Source: JAXLYE01 sp046351595 (lineage in GTDB: Bacteria > Myxococcota_A > Polyangia > Palsa-1104 > JAEUJZ01). Taken from it: DNA of 64,000 nt. A program made the position numbers and the translations under genes. The notes beneath the pieces are model-generated. The model had not been told where the DNA came from, did not search any database, and worked only from the letters and a program-made list of their open reading frames with translations. The stretch covers positions 620,001 through 684,000 of the forward strand of contig JAXLYE010000005.1 in the NCBI GenBank assembly GCA_046351595.1, given 5' to 3'. Shown piece after piece: positions 1 through 8,603 of the stretch; the first letter of the stretch is position 1, and each line of letters starts with the position of its first letter.

Positions 1-1157
1 TGCTCTGTGTACTGCGAGACAAAGGCGCCCCAGGAGCCCTGCTGCGCAAACCCGACCGTTTCGTAGTCCGGCCGGCGCTCCCGACGCGGCAGGTAGACGG
101 AGAGGCCGCCGATGTTCTTATGGAGCGCTCCGGCGACGCGGTAGGTCACGGCGTCCTTGAGCGCAGCCTGGAGGCGGTCCGACGCAGCCTGGACCTCTGG
201 GCCCAGGCTCCTGACGTTGAGAGCGAACTGACCCAGATCGATCAGCCCGAGTGCATCGCGCTGCGTACGGCCAAAGTCATCGGTCAGCGCGCGTGAGAGG
301 CCGAGCCGCTCGAAGGGCGGCGCCGCCTTGATCAGGGCGGCCGCCAGGTCATGGGTCGCCGTGGCCAGCGCGGGCAGGCGCGGGAGCGCGACGACGCTCA
401 GCGTGTAGTAGTCGACCTTGGCGTTGCCCTCTGCGTTGCGGGAATAGGCCTCTGCGATGCGCTGCCCGAGCAGGCCGGGCGAGATGGCTGGCTCCTGTAC
501 GATGGCCTGCAGCCAGGCTGCGTAGTCCCAGCCCAAGCCGGGCTCCAGCTCGGGGCTGGCCACCAGCGTGTCGGCGAGATCAGCGACCGCATGCGCAACC
601 TCCAGGTTGCCCATCAGGCACTGGTCAAAGCCGAGCAGATCCAGGCGAGGAATCGCTGCGGCACCGATCCCGGTGCGGATTCCCTGCACAAGGTCCGAGA
701 GCGGCATCAGCTTGCGTCCGCCGTTCTCGTCTGTGCAGCAGCCTCTCCAGGCGACGCCATGATCCCAGAGGATCAGCGCGTAGCGATCCGCCGGGAAATC
801 GCGCGCTCCAGCCGCTATGAAGTCCGCCAAGGTCTCTGGCCGGGTCATGTCGGGAATGCCCAGGTCGGCGATCTGCTGCACCGCTCCTTGCTTGATCAGG
901 AACCGGCGGACTCCCTGAAAGTTGCTCACACCCGGTATCGCGTCCTGGGAGTGTTTGAGGTGGCGGTCGACCTGGACGACGATCTGAAGGTTGGTCTGGG
1001 AACCGACCTGGATCATCTCCTGGAGGTTGCGGACGGCAAAGCCTTCCAGATCATTGTCCGCGGTCATATAGACCAGGACCGTCCAGCGCTCCGCGAGTGC
1101 GCGGCCTTCTCCAAAGAAGGAGAGTACGGCCCAGATGAATAGGAGAACCCTGTGCAT
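1..1157 (-). CDS. Clostripain-family (C11) cysteine protease, exported, 3'-truncated by window edge
   Basis: Reading the minus strand from an ATG at 1157, preceded by a GGAGGG-type ribosome site (1159-1166), gives an open frame that runs off the window start (about 385 residues seen). It opens with a hydrophobic signal peptide of about 22 residues ending ALA. The mature part begins WTVLVYMTADNDLE, the usual C11 opening. It then carries the catalytic His in ILWDHG (about residue 132) and the catalytic Cys in FDQCLMGNLEVA (about residue 180). Family knowledge: C11 peptidases are caspase-fold enzymes, usually cutting after Arg or Lys and often self-activating. The signal peptide places it outside the cytoplasm. 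The C-terminus lies outside the window. Identification is from motifs; substrate unknown. Confidence 0.88.
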   Translation of the reverse strand, partial: MHRVLLFIWAVLSFFGEGRALAERWTVLVYMTADNDLEGFAVRNLQEMIQVGSQTNLQIVVQVDRHLKHSQDAIPGVSNFQGVRRFLIKQGAVQQIADLGIPDMTRPETLADFIAAGARDFPADRYALILWDHGVAWRGCCTDENGGRKLMPLSDLVQGIRTGIGAAAIPRLDLLGFDQCLMGNLEVAHAVADLADTLVASPELEPGLGWDYAAWLQAIVQEPAISPGLLGQRIAEAYSRNAEGNAKVDYYTLSVVALPRLPALATATHDLAAALIKAAPPFERLGLSRALTDDFGRTQRDALGLIDLGQFALNVRSLGPEVQAASDRLQAALKDAVTYRVAGALHKNIGGLSVYLPRRERRPDYETVGFAQQGSWGAFVSQYTE

Positions 1158-1557
1158 GCTCCCTCCGAGTACGGCCGTTCTTGAGCAAGCACCGGGCCGA
1201 GGAGCGTGCCGCGACCTGTGACGGACGCGCCGGGCGCGGTGTCAGCGAGGGGAAGCGCCTGGACGCGTCCGCAACCCTGCGCCCTGGGTGTGCGCCAGGA
1301 CACAGAGAGAGCCTCGTCCTTTTGACGCCGCGGCCGGGTCGACCAAGATGCTCTCAGCGCAGCCGTGAGCACCGCGTGCCCTGCGGAGCCGCGACGCGGC
1401 GCTCGCCGGACGCAGCGCGTCTCGCGCAGACGCATCCAGCCGGGCCGCTGGCCGCGTTCGTCGCTACCTGTAGGCGTATCTCGCTGATATCGAGCGTGAC
1501 GCGGGCAGCGGTCAGCCCAGCCTGGACCTGCCGCGGCAATTCTGCTTTCTTAAGGAT
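1158..1557. other. Divergent intergenic region, no convincing gene
   Basis: About 400 bases between the divergently read protease and sigma-54 activator genes. Open frames here lack family resemblance and a ribosome site. On the minus strand at 1185-1199 there is a weak GG-N10-GC pattern ending in TTGCT, which could be a poor sigma-54 promoter for the protease gene, but the -24 half matches only partly. No repeat or strong hairpin was seen. Confidence 0.4.
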
Positions 1558-3321
1558 GTGTCAATAGATGAGGCGCTCGCTGCGCTGATCCCGCGGCTCG
1601 TTGAGGCTCGGTTCTTTGAAGAGGCTGCTGGTGCGGTGCTGGAGGCGATGGCCGACTGCGCAAAGGAAGCGCTCGCGCCAAGGCCCGGCACAGCCGCCGC
1701 GCGGCTCCTCCGCGGGGTGGTCCACTTCCGGCCGGAGGGGGCCTATCAGCGCCTGTTCGGCATCGAATACGGCAGCGGCGCTCGCGTCGAGGGGCTGGCC
1801 TATGTGACCTCGGGAAACGTCTGGCGCTGGATCGAAGAGCACCGCTGCTCGGTTTCCATCGATCTGCAGCGGCGGTCCCTGCGCTCCTGGCTGCCGGACG
1901 GGCCAGTCGATCGGCGCGAGCCCGCTGATGGCGGCGCCGATGAGGAGACAGCCGGCCTGCCTGGTGACAAGACGCGAGAGCGCATGCTCAGCCGCGACGC
2001 AACCCATGTCCATGTCGTGCCCCTGCGCGCGCCGGGCGGCTGCCTGGACGGCGTCATCACCCTGGAGGTGAGCTGTAAGGCGGCGGGCGGGCGAGAGCCC
2101 CGGTGGGAGCTGTGCTGCGAGGAGCTGGAGACGCTCGCCAACGTCGCCGGCGCCTTCATCGCGGCGCGCGGTCTGCCGCTCAGACCGGCCCATGCGGCGC
2201 GCGCCGATGAGTTTCTGCCGGTGATCGGTCCGACGACCGCGCACCTGGTCGAGCTGCTCACGGCGTTTGCGCCTCGCGAGGACACGATCCTGATCAGCGG
2301 CCCGACGGGGTCCGGGAAGTCTCGGCTGGCGCGCTACTGTCACGAGCACTCGCCGCGCAAGGGGCAGCGGTTCGAGGTGCTCGATATCCTGGCCGTGCCC
2401 GAAGATCTGCAGATGGCCGAGCTGTTCGGCTGGAAGCGCGGCGCGTTCACCGGCGCCATCAAGGACAACCCGGGCGCGATCGCGCGGGCGGCCAAGGGCA
2501 CGCTCTTCATCGATGAAGTCGATAAGCTCTCGCTCAAGGCGCAGGCCGGGCTCCTGCACTTCATCGAGGAGCGCTCCTACCGGATGCTGGGCGACGACGC
2601 CACGGAGGAGCGGCGGGCCAACGTCCGCCTGCTCTTTGGCACCAACGCCGACCTGCGCGCCGCGGTGAGAGCCGGGCGCTTCCGCGAGGATCTGTATTAC
2701 CGGATCAACGTGCTGCCGGTGCGCCTGCTGCCTCTAGCCGAGCGGCTCGACGAGCTGCCGCAGTGGGCCGAGTACATGCTGAACCGCCGCCACCGCGAGA
2801 GCGGCGGCACCGGGCTGGCGCGCTTCGAGCCGGAGGCCATCAAGCGCCTCTTGTCCGTGCCCTGGCCGGGAAACCTGCGCCAGCTCGATAACATCGTGCG
2901 CCGCTCCTACGCGCTGGTCCTTGGCAGCCAGAGCGGCACCGGCGATCTCGCCATCCAGCAACACCACGTCGAGCGCGCCCTGTCTTTCGACGGCACCGCC
3001 GAGCCGAGCGCCCTGGTCGGTCTGCTCTTCCGCGCGGCCCGCGCCTTTGTGCAGGAGGCCGAGCGCCACGCGAACGGGAGCGCGCCGCTGTCGCTAGAGC
3101 TGACCGATGCGTTTCGCGGCATGGTGCTGGGCGTTGCGGTGCAGCAGCGCGGGCGAGAGGATGCCTTCGCGCTGCTCGGACAGCAGGCGCTGGTGAAGAA
3201 CCGAAATCATCACCGGGCCCTCAAGCGCGAGCTCTCCCGGGTGAGTGAGTTCCTGCTCATACTGGGCGGCGAGATCGATCCCGAGCTCGCCGCCATGCTG
3301 AAGACGGGTGAGGACGGGTAG
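1558..3321 (+). CDS. Sigma-54-dependent activator with GAF-like sensor domain
   Basis: 587 residues. Residues about 1-210 look like a GAF-type sensor (mixed alpha/beta, no receiver or FHA motif). Residues about 220-440 are a sigma-54 activator AAA+ domain: Walker A GPTGSGKS near residue 248, an intact GAFTGA sigma-54-contact loop near 295, Walker B TLFIDEVDK near 316, and the sensor stretch FREDLYYRINVLPVRL. The C-terminal 120 residues are helical without an obvious Fis-type helix-turn-helix, so DNA binding is uncertain. The start is a GTG close behind TAAGGA (1551-1556), an unusually short spacing. The frame stays open back to 1474 without a better start. It precedes the TOMM cluster in the same direction and may regulate it, which is inference from position. 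Confidence 0.85.
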   Translation: MSIDEALAALIPRLVEARFFEEAAGAVLEAMADCAKEALAPRPGTAAARLLRGVVHFRPEGAYQRLFGIEYGSGARVEGLAYVTSGNVWRWIEEHRCSVSIDLQRRSLRSWLPDGPVDRREPADGGADEETAGLPGDKTRERMLSRDATHVHVVPLRAPGGCLDGVITLEVSCKAAGGREPRWELCCEELETLANVAGAFIAARGLPLRPAHAARADEFLPVIGPTTAHLVELLTAFAPREDTILISGPTGSGKSRLARYCHEHSPRKGQRFEVLDILAVPEDLQMAELFGWKRGAFTGAIKDNPGAIARAAKGTLFIDEVDKLSLKAQAGLLHFIEERSYRMLGDDATEERRANVRLLFGTNADLRAAVRAGRFREDLYYRINVLPVRLLPLAERLDELPQWAEYMLNRRHRESGGTGLARFEPEAIKRLLSVPWPGNLRQLDNIVRRSYALVLGSQSGTGDLAIQQHHVERALSFDGTAEPSALVGLLFRAARAFVQEAERHANGSAPLSLELTDAFRGMVLGVAVQQRGREDAFALLGQQALVKNRNHHRALKRELSRVSEFLLILGGEIDPELAAMLKTGEDG

Positions 3322-3531
3322 CCGCTCCTGTCCGTGTAGCCGCATAGCCTCTGCCCGGTCGGCGCGTAGAGACTCGCTTGGCCCCTCGTGTCCCTGCGCG
3401 GTGGAGTACCCCATGGCCTCTGCACTGCGGCGGAATGTGTCCGCTGCCGCCCCTCGGATTCCAGACTCCGGCTGCCCCGCACGAGCGCGGTCAGTGTGAC
3501 AAACGCAACACGGTTTCTTTCCGCACCCAGA

Positions 3532-3561
3532 TAGACAGCGCCCGGTCACTCGCTGTATTAT
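3532..3561 (+). promoter_or_regulatory. Candidate sigma-70-type promoter of the TOMM cluster
   Basis: TAGACA (3532-3537) and TATTAT (3556-3561), each one base from consensus, are separated by 18 bases and lie 75 bases upstream of the TTG start of the kinase/cyclase gene. The rest of the 314-base gap 3322-3635 shows no gene. A weak GG-N10-GC pattern near 3413-3428 is much poorer than the sigma-54 sites elsewhere in the window. Confidence 0.5.
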
Positions 3562-3635
3562 CTCGCAGAGGATGCCTCTCGATTGGGGGACTGAGGCAGC
3601 CTTGTCTTGCTGATCGGGTTACGGGGAGGTCGCGT

Positions 3636-6600
3636 TTGCGTGATCACGATGTAGCCTCCGGGGCGATCTTCGAGGGTCGTTATGAGATCCTCACACCGCT
3701 CGGTGAAGGAGGCTTTGGCGCCGTATTCAAGGCTCGGCAGGTCAGCACCGGTCAAGCGGTTGCTCTCAAGATCCTACGTACACTTGAGGAGTCTATCGAG
3801 CCGGCTGCGGCCGCGCCGGTACGGGACGAGCGCAGCGCCAAACGGAGTGCCCGCTTCGTGCGCGAGATGGAGCTCTGCGCCAAGCTGCACCACCCGAATA
3901 TCGTGCGCCTCATCGACTCGGGGCAGACCGCGGGCGGCGTCCTCTACTCGGTCTACGCCTTCGCACCAGGCCAGACCCTCGCTGATCTGCTGTCGCAGGA
4001 AGGCGCCCTTGAGCCACGCGAAGCCTGTCAGCTGATGCTCCAGGTGCTGGACGTCCTGGCGTGTGCGCATGCCCAAGGGGTGGTCCACCGCGATCTGAAA
4101 CCCCGCAACATCATGGTGATGTCTACCGGCGTCCGCCGGAACGCGCTCGTGCTCGACTTTGGAATCGGCGCGCTCACCGATCCGCAAGAGGGCGCAGGGC
4201 GCACGCGACTGACCTTGACGCAGGAGACGCTCGGCACGCCAGGCTACGGGGCTCCGGAGCAGTGGCGCGGCCAGGCGCCGACGCCGCGCACCGATCTGTT
4301 CTCGTGGGGTCTGGTGTTCATCGAGTGCCTCACAGGCAAGCCGGTGTACGGCGGCAGCTCGTCAGCGGATCTCATCTATCAGCAGCTCAGTCCCGAGCCG
4401 GTGCCCATCCCACCGGCGCTCGAGCAGCACCCGCTGGGCGATATCCTGCGAGTCGTGACGCGCAAGGACGTCGCGGCGCGCGAGGTCACGGCGGCCTCTC
4501 TGCTGGCGGCGGTCGAGTCCTGCGATCTGCGAGATCTCACAAAACCCGTTATGGCCGCGGACGGCCGGGGCCTGTCTGTGCCTACGGCGCCGTCGCTCAA
4601 GCTCGCTGAGGCCAAGGGCGTCGTCGAGAGCCAGAGACGGCCGGTGACCGCGGTCTGCTGCCGCATCCAGGTGCAGGAGCCGGACGCCAGGCCGCTTGCC
4701 GCCGAGGCGCGGGATCTCTGGCTATGCGCAGGGCTGGTCCGCTGCGCCGAGATCGCGCGCCAGCACCGCGGACGTACGGTTGCCGTGCTCGGAGACCAGC
4801 TGCTTGTCTACTTCGGCTATCCCCGAGCGGAAGAGAACGACACGCGCCGGGCAGCGCGGGCGGCGCGGGCGATGGCGGCTGCGGTCGCCGCACCGGACGG
4901 ACTGCTCGATGCCTCCGGTGCTCGTCTCTCTGTGCAGGTCGGCATCCACGTTGGGCTGGTGTCAGCGCCCGATGGCCAGCGCCCGGGGGACGCCGAGCTC
5001 ACCGCCGGGGCGACACCGCGCCTGGCGGCGCACCTCGCGCAGCACGCGGCCCGCGACGAGATCCTCGTCAGCAGCGAGGTGCAGCGCCTGCTGCGCGGCG
5101 CCTTCGCGCTCACGGCCGAGGGGGTGCCCGCGCTGGAGCCTGAGCCCGTGAAGGTGTTCCGCCTCTGCGGCGCCGAGCGTGCGCCAGGGACCACCGATGA
5201 CGACGGACAGACCGCGCTGGTCGGCCGCGAACAGGAGCTCGAGCTGCTGCTCGACAGGTGGCGGCGGGCCGTCGCGGGCACCGGGCAGTGCGCGCTCATC
5301 ACCGGCGAGCCAGGCATCGGCAAGAGCCGGCTGCTGCGCGAGCTGCGAGCGCGGCTGGCCTACCATCCCCACGCCTTCGTCGAGGGGCGCTGCACTCCCG
5401 ATACGCGCAGCCACGCGCTGTATCCGCTGCTCGATCTGCTCGGGCGCGCGCTCGCGCTCGATGGGGAGACGACGTCCGCCGGCAAGGTGGCGCGCCTCGC
5501 AGAGCAGCTTACGCAGTACGGGCTCGCGGACGCAGTCCCGCTGCTCCTCTCGCTGCTCTCGCTGCCTCCTGATCCGCGCTTCGTGCTGCCCGAGGTCTCG
5601 CCGCAGAAGCAGAAGGAGCTGACCCACAGCGCCATCCTGAACCTCTTGTTGGCGATGGCCGAGGATCGGCCGCTGCTGCTCCTCTTCGAGGATCTGCACT
5701 GGGCCGATCCGTCGACGCTGGAGCTGCTCGGCCATCTGGTGCGCGAGCTCCCCTCGGCCGCCGTGCTCGTCCTGCTGACCGCTCGGCCCGAGTTCTCGCC
5801 CGCCTTCTCGACCACCGGCATGCTGCAGCTTCAGCTCAATCGCCTGGAGCCCGCGCAGATCGGCGCCATGCTGCGCGCGCTGCTCGGCGGCAAGGCGCTG
5901 CCAGCGGCAGTGCTCGATCAGGTGGCCAGCCGCACCGACGGTGTGCCGCTGTTCGTCGAGGAGCTGACGCGGATGATGGTGGAGTCGGGCACGCTCGTGG
6001 AGCACGCGGACCGCTACGAGCTCGCGGTTTCTGCATCGAACGTCGAGATCCCCAGCACCCTGCGAGCGCTCCTCACAGCGCGACTGGACCGACTCGGCCG
6101 CGCCCGCGAGACGGCGCAGCTCGCCGCCGCCCTCGGTCGTGACTTCAGCGTCGAGGTGCTCAAGGCGGTCAGCCCCGTCGATCCGGCGATGCTGCAGGAG
6201 GATCTCGATCGCCTGATGACCGCTGGCCTGCTGCTCCGCAAGCGCCGCGTGCGCGATCCGGAGTGCGTCTTCAAGCACGCGCTCATCCGCGATGCGGCCT
6301 ACGAGTCCCTGCCGCGGGACGCGCAGAAGGCGGCGCACGCGCGCATCGCCGCGACGCTGGAGTCGCGCTTTGCCGCCATCACCGAGGCACGACCCGAGCT
6401 CCTGGCGCTGCACCACGCGGCCGCGGAGCAGAAGAAGTCGGCGGTCCGTTATGCCCAAAGAGCGGCGCAGCGCGGGCTGTCACGCTCGGCCTACGCCGAG
6501 GCGCAGAACCAGGCCGAGAGCATCGTCGCCTGGGCCGCCGCGCTGCCGCCCGCAGAGGGTGCCGAGGCAGAGCTTGCCGCCAACGGCGTGCTGACGCAGA

Positions 6601-7511
6601 CCCTGATGGCGACCCGCGGCTGGAGCGACGAGCACGTAAAGGCGACCGTGGACCGATCGACGGCCCTCCTGCAGCGGCTCGAACCGGACAGCCCCTACCG
6701 GATGCCGACGCTGTGGTCGCTCTTCACCTACCACCACGTAGCCAGCAACCGCGCTGAGGCACGCAAGGCCGCAGAGGAGATCGGCCTGCTCGCAGAGCGC
6801 GCCGGCGATCCGGGGCTACGCGCAGCCGCGGCGACCCTGCTCGGGCTCGACCAGTACATGGTGGGTGAGCTTGCCGCGGCGCGACAGACCCTGGAGCGCG
6901 CAGTCGCGCTGTACGATCGGCAGCTCCATCGCGATCACGGACTTCGCTACGGGCTGGACACCCTGGTGCTGGCGCAGACGTTGCTCGGCCACCTGTCCTG
7001 GTTCCGCGGTGCCGCGGCAGAGGCGTCCGCCCTGACGGCGGAGGCCATCGGCTGGGCGCGCGGGCTCGGCCACATTCCGTCCCTTGCCATCGGCCTGCTC
7101 TATGGCAGCCAGGTCTACCAGTTCGCAGGAGACAAGGCCACGGTCGCGGCGATGACGGAGGAGATCCTCGCTCTGTCCGAGAAGTACGGGCTGCCCGCCT
7201 ACCAGGGCTACGCCGCGATCTTGCATGGCTGGGCCACTGGCAGCGATCAGGCGACCGAGATGATCCTGGAGCAGCTGAGCCGGATGGGGTGCAAGGTCAG
7301 CCTCTCGTACTTCACGTCGCTTCCCGCGCAGACGCAGGCCGAGCGCGGCCAGATCGACGCCGCCATCGCGCGCATCGACCGCTGCCTGCAGCTATGTGCC
7401 GAGAACCACGAGCACTACTATGAGCCGGAGCTGCGGCGGCGTCGGGCTGTGTACGCGCGCCAGCGCCAGGAAGTGGGCGGTTCTGATATGGCACAAGGGC
7501 TGCATGCCTGA
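3636..7511 (+). CDS. TOMM-system kinase/cyclase fusion protein with ATPase and TPR regions
   Basis: 1291 residues from a TTG start at 3636 preceded by GGGGAGG (3623-3629) with six bases of spacing; the open frame extends further upstream but without a ribosome site. Order: Ser/Thr kinase (residues about 12-290; Gly loop LGEGGFGAVF, Lys in VALKIL, HRDLKPRN near 151, DFG near 173); class III nucleotidyl-cyclase-like domain (about 335-500); AAA/STAND-type ATPase (GREQEL, Walker A GEPGIGKSRL near 557); helical TPR-like tail. This architecture and length match the kinase/cyclase fusions known from TOMM gene clusters (TIGR03903-type), and the next genes are TOMM genes. The cyclase domain reads CCRIQVQ where a metal-binding Asp is normally found, so cyclase activity is doubtful. 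Role inferred: cluster regulation or signalling. Confidence 0.88.
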   Translation: MRDHDVASGAIFEGRYEILTPLGEGGFGAVFKARQVSTGQAVALKILRTLEESIEPAAAAPVRDERSAKRSARFVREMELCAKLHHPNIVRLIDSGQTAGGVLYSVYAFAPGQTLADLLSQEGALEPREACQLMLQVLDVLACAHAQGVVHRDLKPRNIMVMSTGVRRNALVLDFGIGALTDPQEGAGRTRLTLTQETLGTPGYGAPEQWRGQAPTPRTDLFSWGLVFIECLTGKPVYGGSSSADLIYQQLSPEPVPIPPALEQHPLGDILRVVTRKDVAAREVTAASLLAAVESCDLRDLTKPVMAADGRGLSVPTAPSLKLAEAKGVVESQRRPVTAVCCRIQVQEPDARPLAAEARDLWLCAGLVRCAEIARQHRGRTVAVLGDQLLVYFGYPRAEENDTRRAARAARAMAAAVAAPDGLLDASGARLSVQVGIHVGLVSAPDGQRPGDAELTAGATPRLAAHLAQHAARDEILVSSEVQRLLRGAFALTAEGVPALEPEPVKVFRLCGAERAPGTTDDDGQTALVGREQELELLLDRWRRAVAGTGQCALITGEPGIGKSRLLRELRARLAYHPHAFVEGRCTPDTRSHALYPLLDLLGRALALDGETTSAGKVARLAEQLTQYGLADAVPLLLSLLSLPPDPRFVLPEVSPQKQKELTHSAILNLLLAMAEDRPLLLLFEDLHWADPSTLELLGHLVRELPSAAVLVLLTARPEFSPAFSTTGMLQLQLNRLEPAQIGAMLRALLGGKALPAAVLDQVASRTDGVPLFVEELTRMMVESGTLVEHADRYELAVSASNVEIPSTLRALLTARLDRLGRARETAQLAAALGRDFSVEVLKAVSPVDPAMLQEDLDRLMTAGLLLRKRRVRDPECVFKHALIRDAAYESLPRDAQKAAHARIAATLESRFAAITEARPELLALHHAAAEQKKSAVRYAQRAAQRGLSRSAYAEAQNQAESIVAWAAALPPAEGAEAELAANGVLTQTLMATRGWSDEHVKATVDRSTALLQRLEPDSPYRMPTLWSLFTYHHVASNRAEARKAAEEIGLLAERAGDPGLRAAAATLLGLDQYMVGELAAARQTLERAVALYDRQLHRDHGLRYGLDTLVLAQTLLGHLSWFRGAAAEASALTAEAIGWARGLGHIPSLAIGLLYGSQVYQFAGDKATVAAMTEEILALSEKYGLPAYQGYAAILHGWATGSDQATEMILEQLSRMGCKVSLSYFTSLPAQTQAERGQIDAAIARIDRCLQLCAENHEHYYEPELRRRRAVYARQRQEVGGSDMAQGLHA

Positions 7512-7659
7512 TGAAGATGAAGCTGTTGACGCAGCTCTCCTAGCCACGCCTTTCTGCATTGAGATGGGAACGCGGTGCTGACGCCGCCTTACGCTGCGGT
7601 GTAGGGCCATGTCTACGCTGGGTTTGCCAAGGGTGACCCGCCATTTCAGGAGGAATTTC

Positions 7660-8577
7660 ATGTCTGGGAACGATCTGATCGAATTTCGCACGGCGTATCT
7701 CCGCCTCATCGCACGCTCATGGATCTATCCCGCTTATGCAAAGTGGGTAGTTGGGCTCTCTCCTTCCGAGCTCATTGAGCATTTGAGGCAAGACTACAAC
7801 TTCGATTGGCCCTGGCCAGCTCTCGAGATCAGCCTGAAGGACGACGGTGCGAAGTGGCAGCCGCAGCAGACCAGCGGATGGTACGGCAAGGGCTTCAGCG
7901 GCCAGCTGATCGTGAAGCTCCCCCTCGTCAAGAGCTGCATCCAGGGGAGTGATGCCGAGAAGCTGCGCCCGCTCGCGCTCGCGGACTTCTACGCGGTGCG
8001 TCACTCAATCTTTGGGCGGCCGCAGGATCCGACGCATCCCCCCACTACCGAGGCTGGCCTGCCAATCAAGCTGGGGGTCAGTGAAGATCGATTCTTGGAA
8101 TTCTCCGCTGTCATGGTGCGCGCGCTCGCACTGGCCTGGGATGACGAAGAGTTCAAGGACCACCTGCTAAACCCGAGCAGCTGCCTACCGGCCCTGGCAG
8201 GGTGGCTGGGTTATACCTCGCCATGGAATATGAACATCGTGGTCCAAAATGACTACGATGCTGTGTGGGTAGTACCTCAGAAGTTCAAACAGATCCCGAC
8301 AGGTGAATGCGGCACAGTCACGGAGGGGCAAGAGAGCGCAGACCGCTGGAACGGCTGGCAGCCCAAGAATTCGCAGCCGGATTCAAAGCACACGGACAGC
8401 ACCAAACAGAGCGGCACCACGCTCAGCAAGAACAGGCTCGTCCTGCACCTGCCCCAGTGCCCGTATGAGCAGCAGGGCAAGGACGAGAAGACCGGCGACA
8501 TACTGGGGATTATTCCCATCGCGCTGGCTGCATACAACCAGACAGGGCCCGCCTATCCCTTCACCTGCTGCCCGTAA
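7660..8577 (+). CDS. Probable TOMM precursor (large, NHLP-like duplicated leader, Cys-Cys-Pro tail)
   Basis: 305 residues from ATG 7660 with a strong AGGAGGA site (7648-7654); an in-frame ATG at 7609 lacks one. Two segments resemble nitrile-hydratase-type leader sequence: FRTAYLRLIARSW near the N-terminus and VRALALAWDDEEFKDHLL with WLGYTSPWNMNIVV near residues 150-200. This duplicated layout recalls the BMA_0021/BMA_0022 type of TOMM precursor known from Burkholderia. The last 80 residues are rich in Ser, Thr, Gly and Cys and end YPFTCCP, suitable for azoline formation by the YcaO enzyme encoded next. It sits between the kinase/cyclase gene and the cyclodehydratase gene, 26 bases from the latter. 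Identification as substrate is inference from similarity and position; the cleavage site is not evident. Confidence 0.68.
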   Translation: MSGNDLIEFRTAYLRLIARSWIYPAYAKWVVGLSPSELIEHLRQDYNFDWPWPALEISLKDDGAKWQPQQTSGWYGKGFSGQLIVKLPLVKSCIQGSDAEKLRPLALADFYAVRHSIFGRPQDPTHPPTTEAGLPIKLGVSEDRFLEFSAVMVRALALAWDDEEFKDHLLNPSSCLPALAGWLGYTSPWNMNIVVQNDYDAVWVVPQKFKQIPTGECGTVTEGQESADRWNGWQPKNSQPDSKHTDSTKQSGTTLSKNRLVLHLPQCPYEQQGKDEKTGDILGIIPIALAAYNQTGPAYPFTCCP

Positions 8578-8603
8578 CTTGAACCAGATCCAGAAGAGGG
8601 CTC

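Noticed and set aside
351..1142. 263-residue plus-strand frame
   Set aside because: Antisense to the clostripain-family gene, which has both catalytic motifs.
3413..3428. GG-N10-GC pattern upstream of the kinase/cyclase gene
   Set aside because: Only the core dinucleotides match the sigma-54 consensus; a sigma-70-type promoter lies closer to the gene.
4962..6458. 498-residue minus-strand frame
   Set aside because: Antisense to the ATPase part of the kinase/cyclase fusion; low-complexity translation with no family resemblance.
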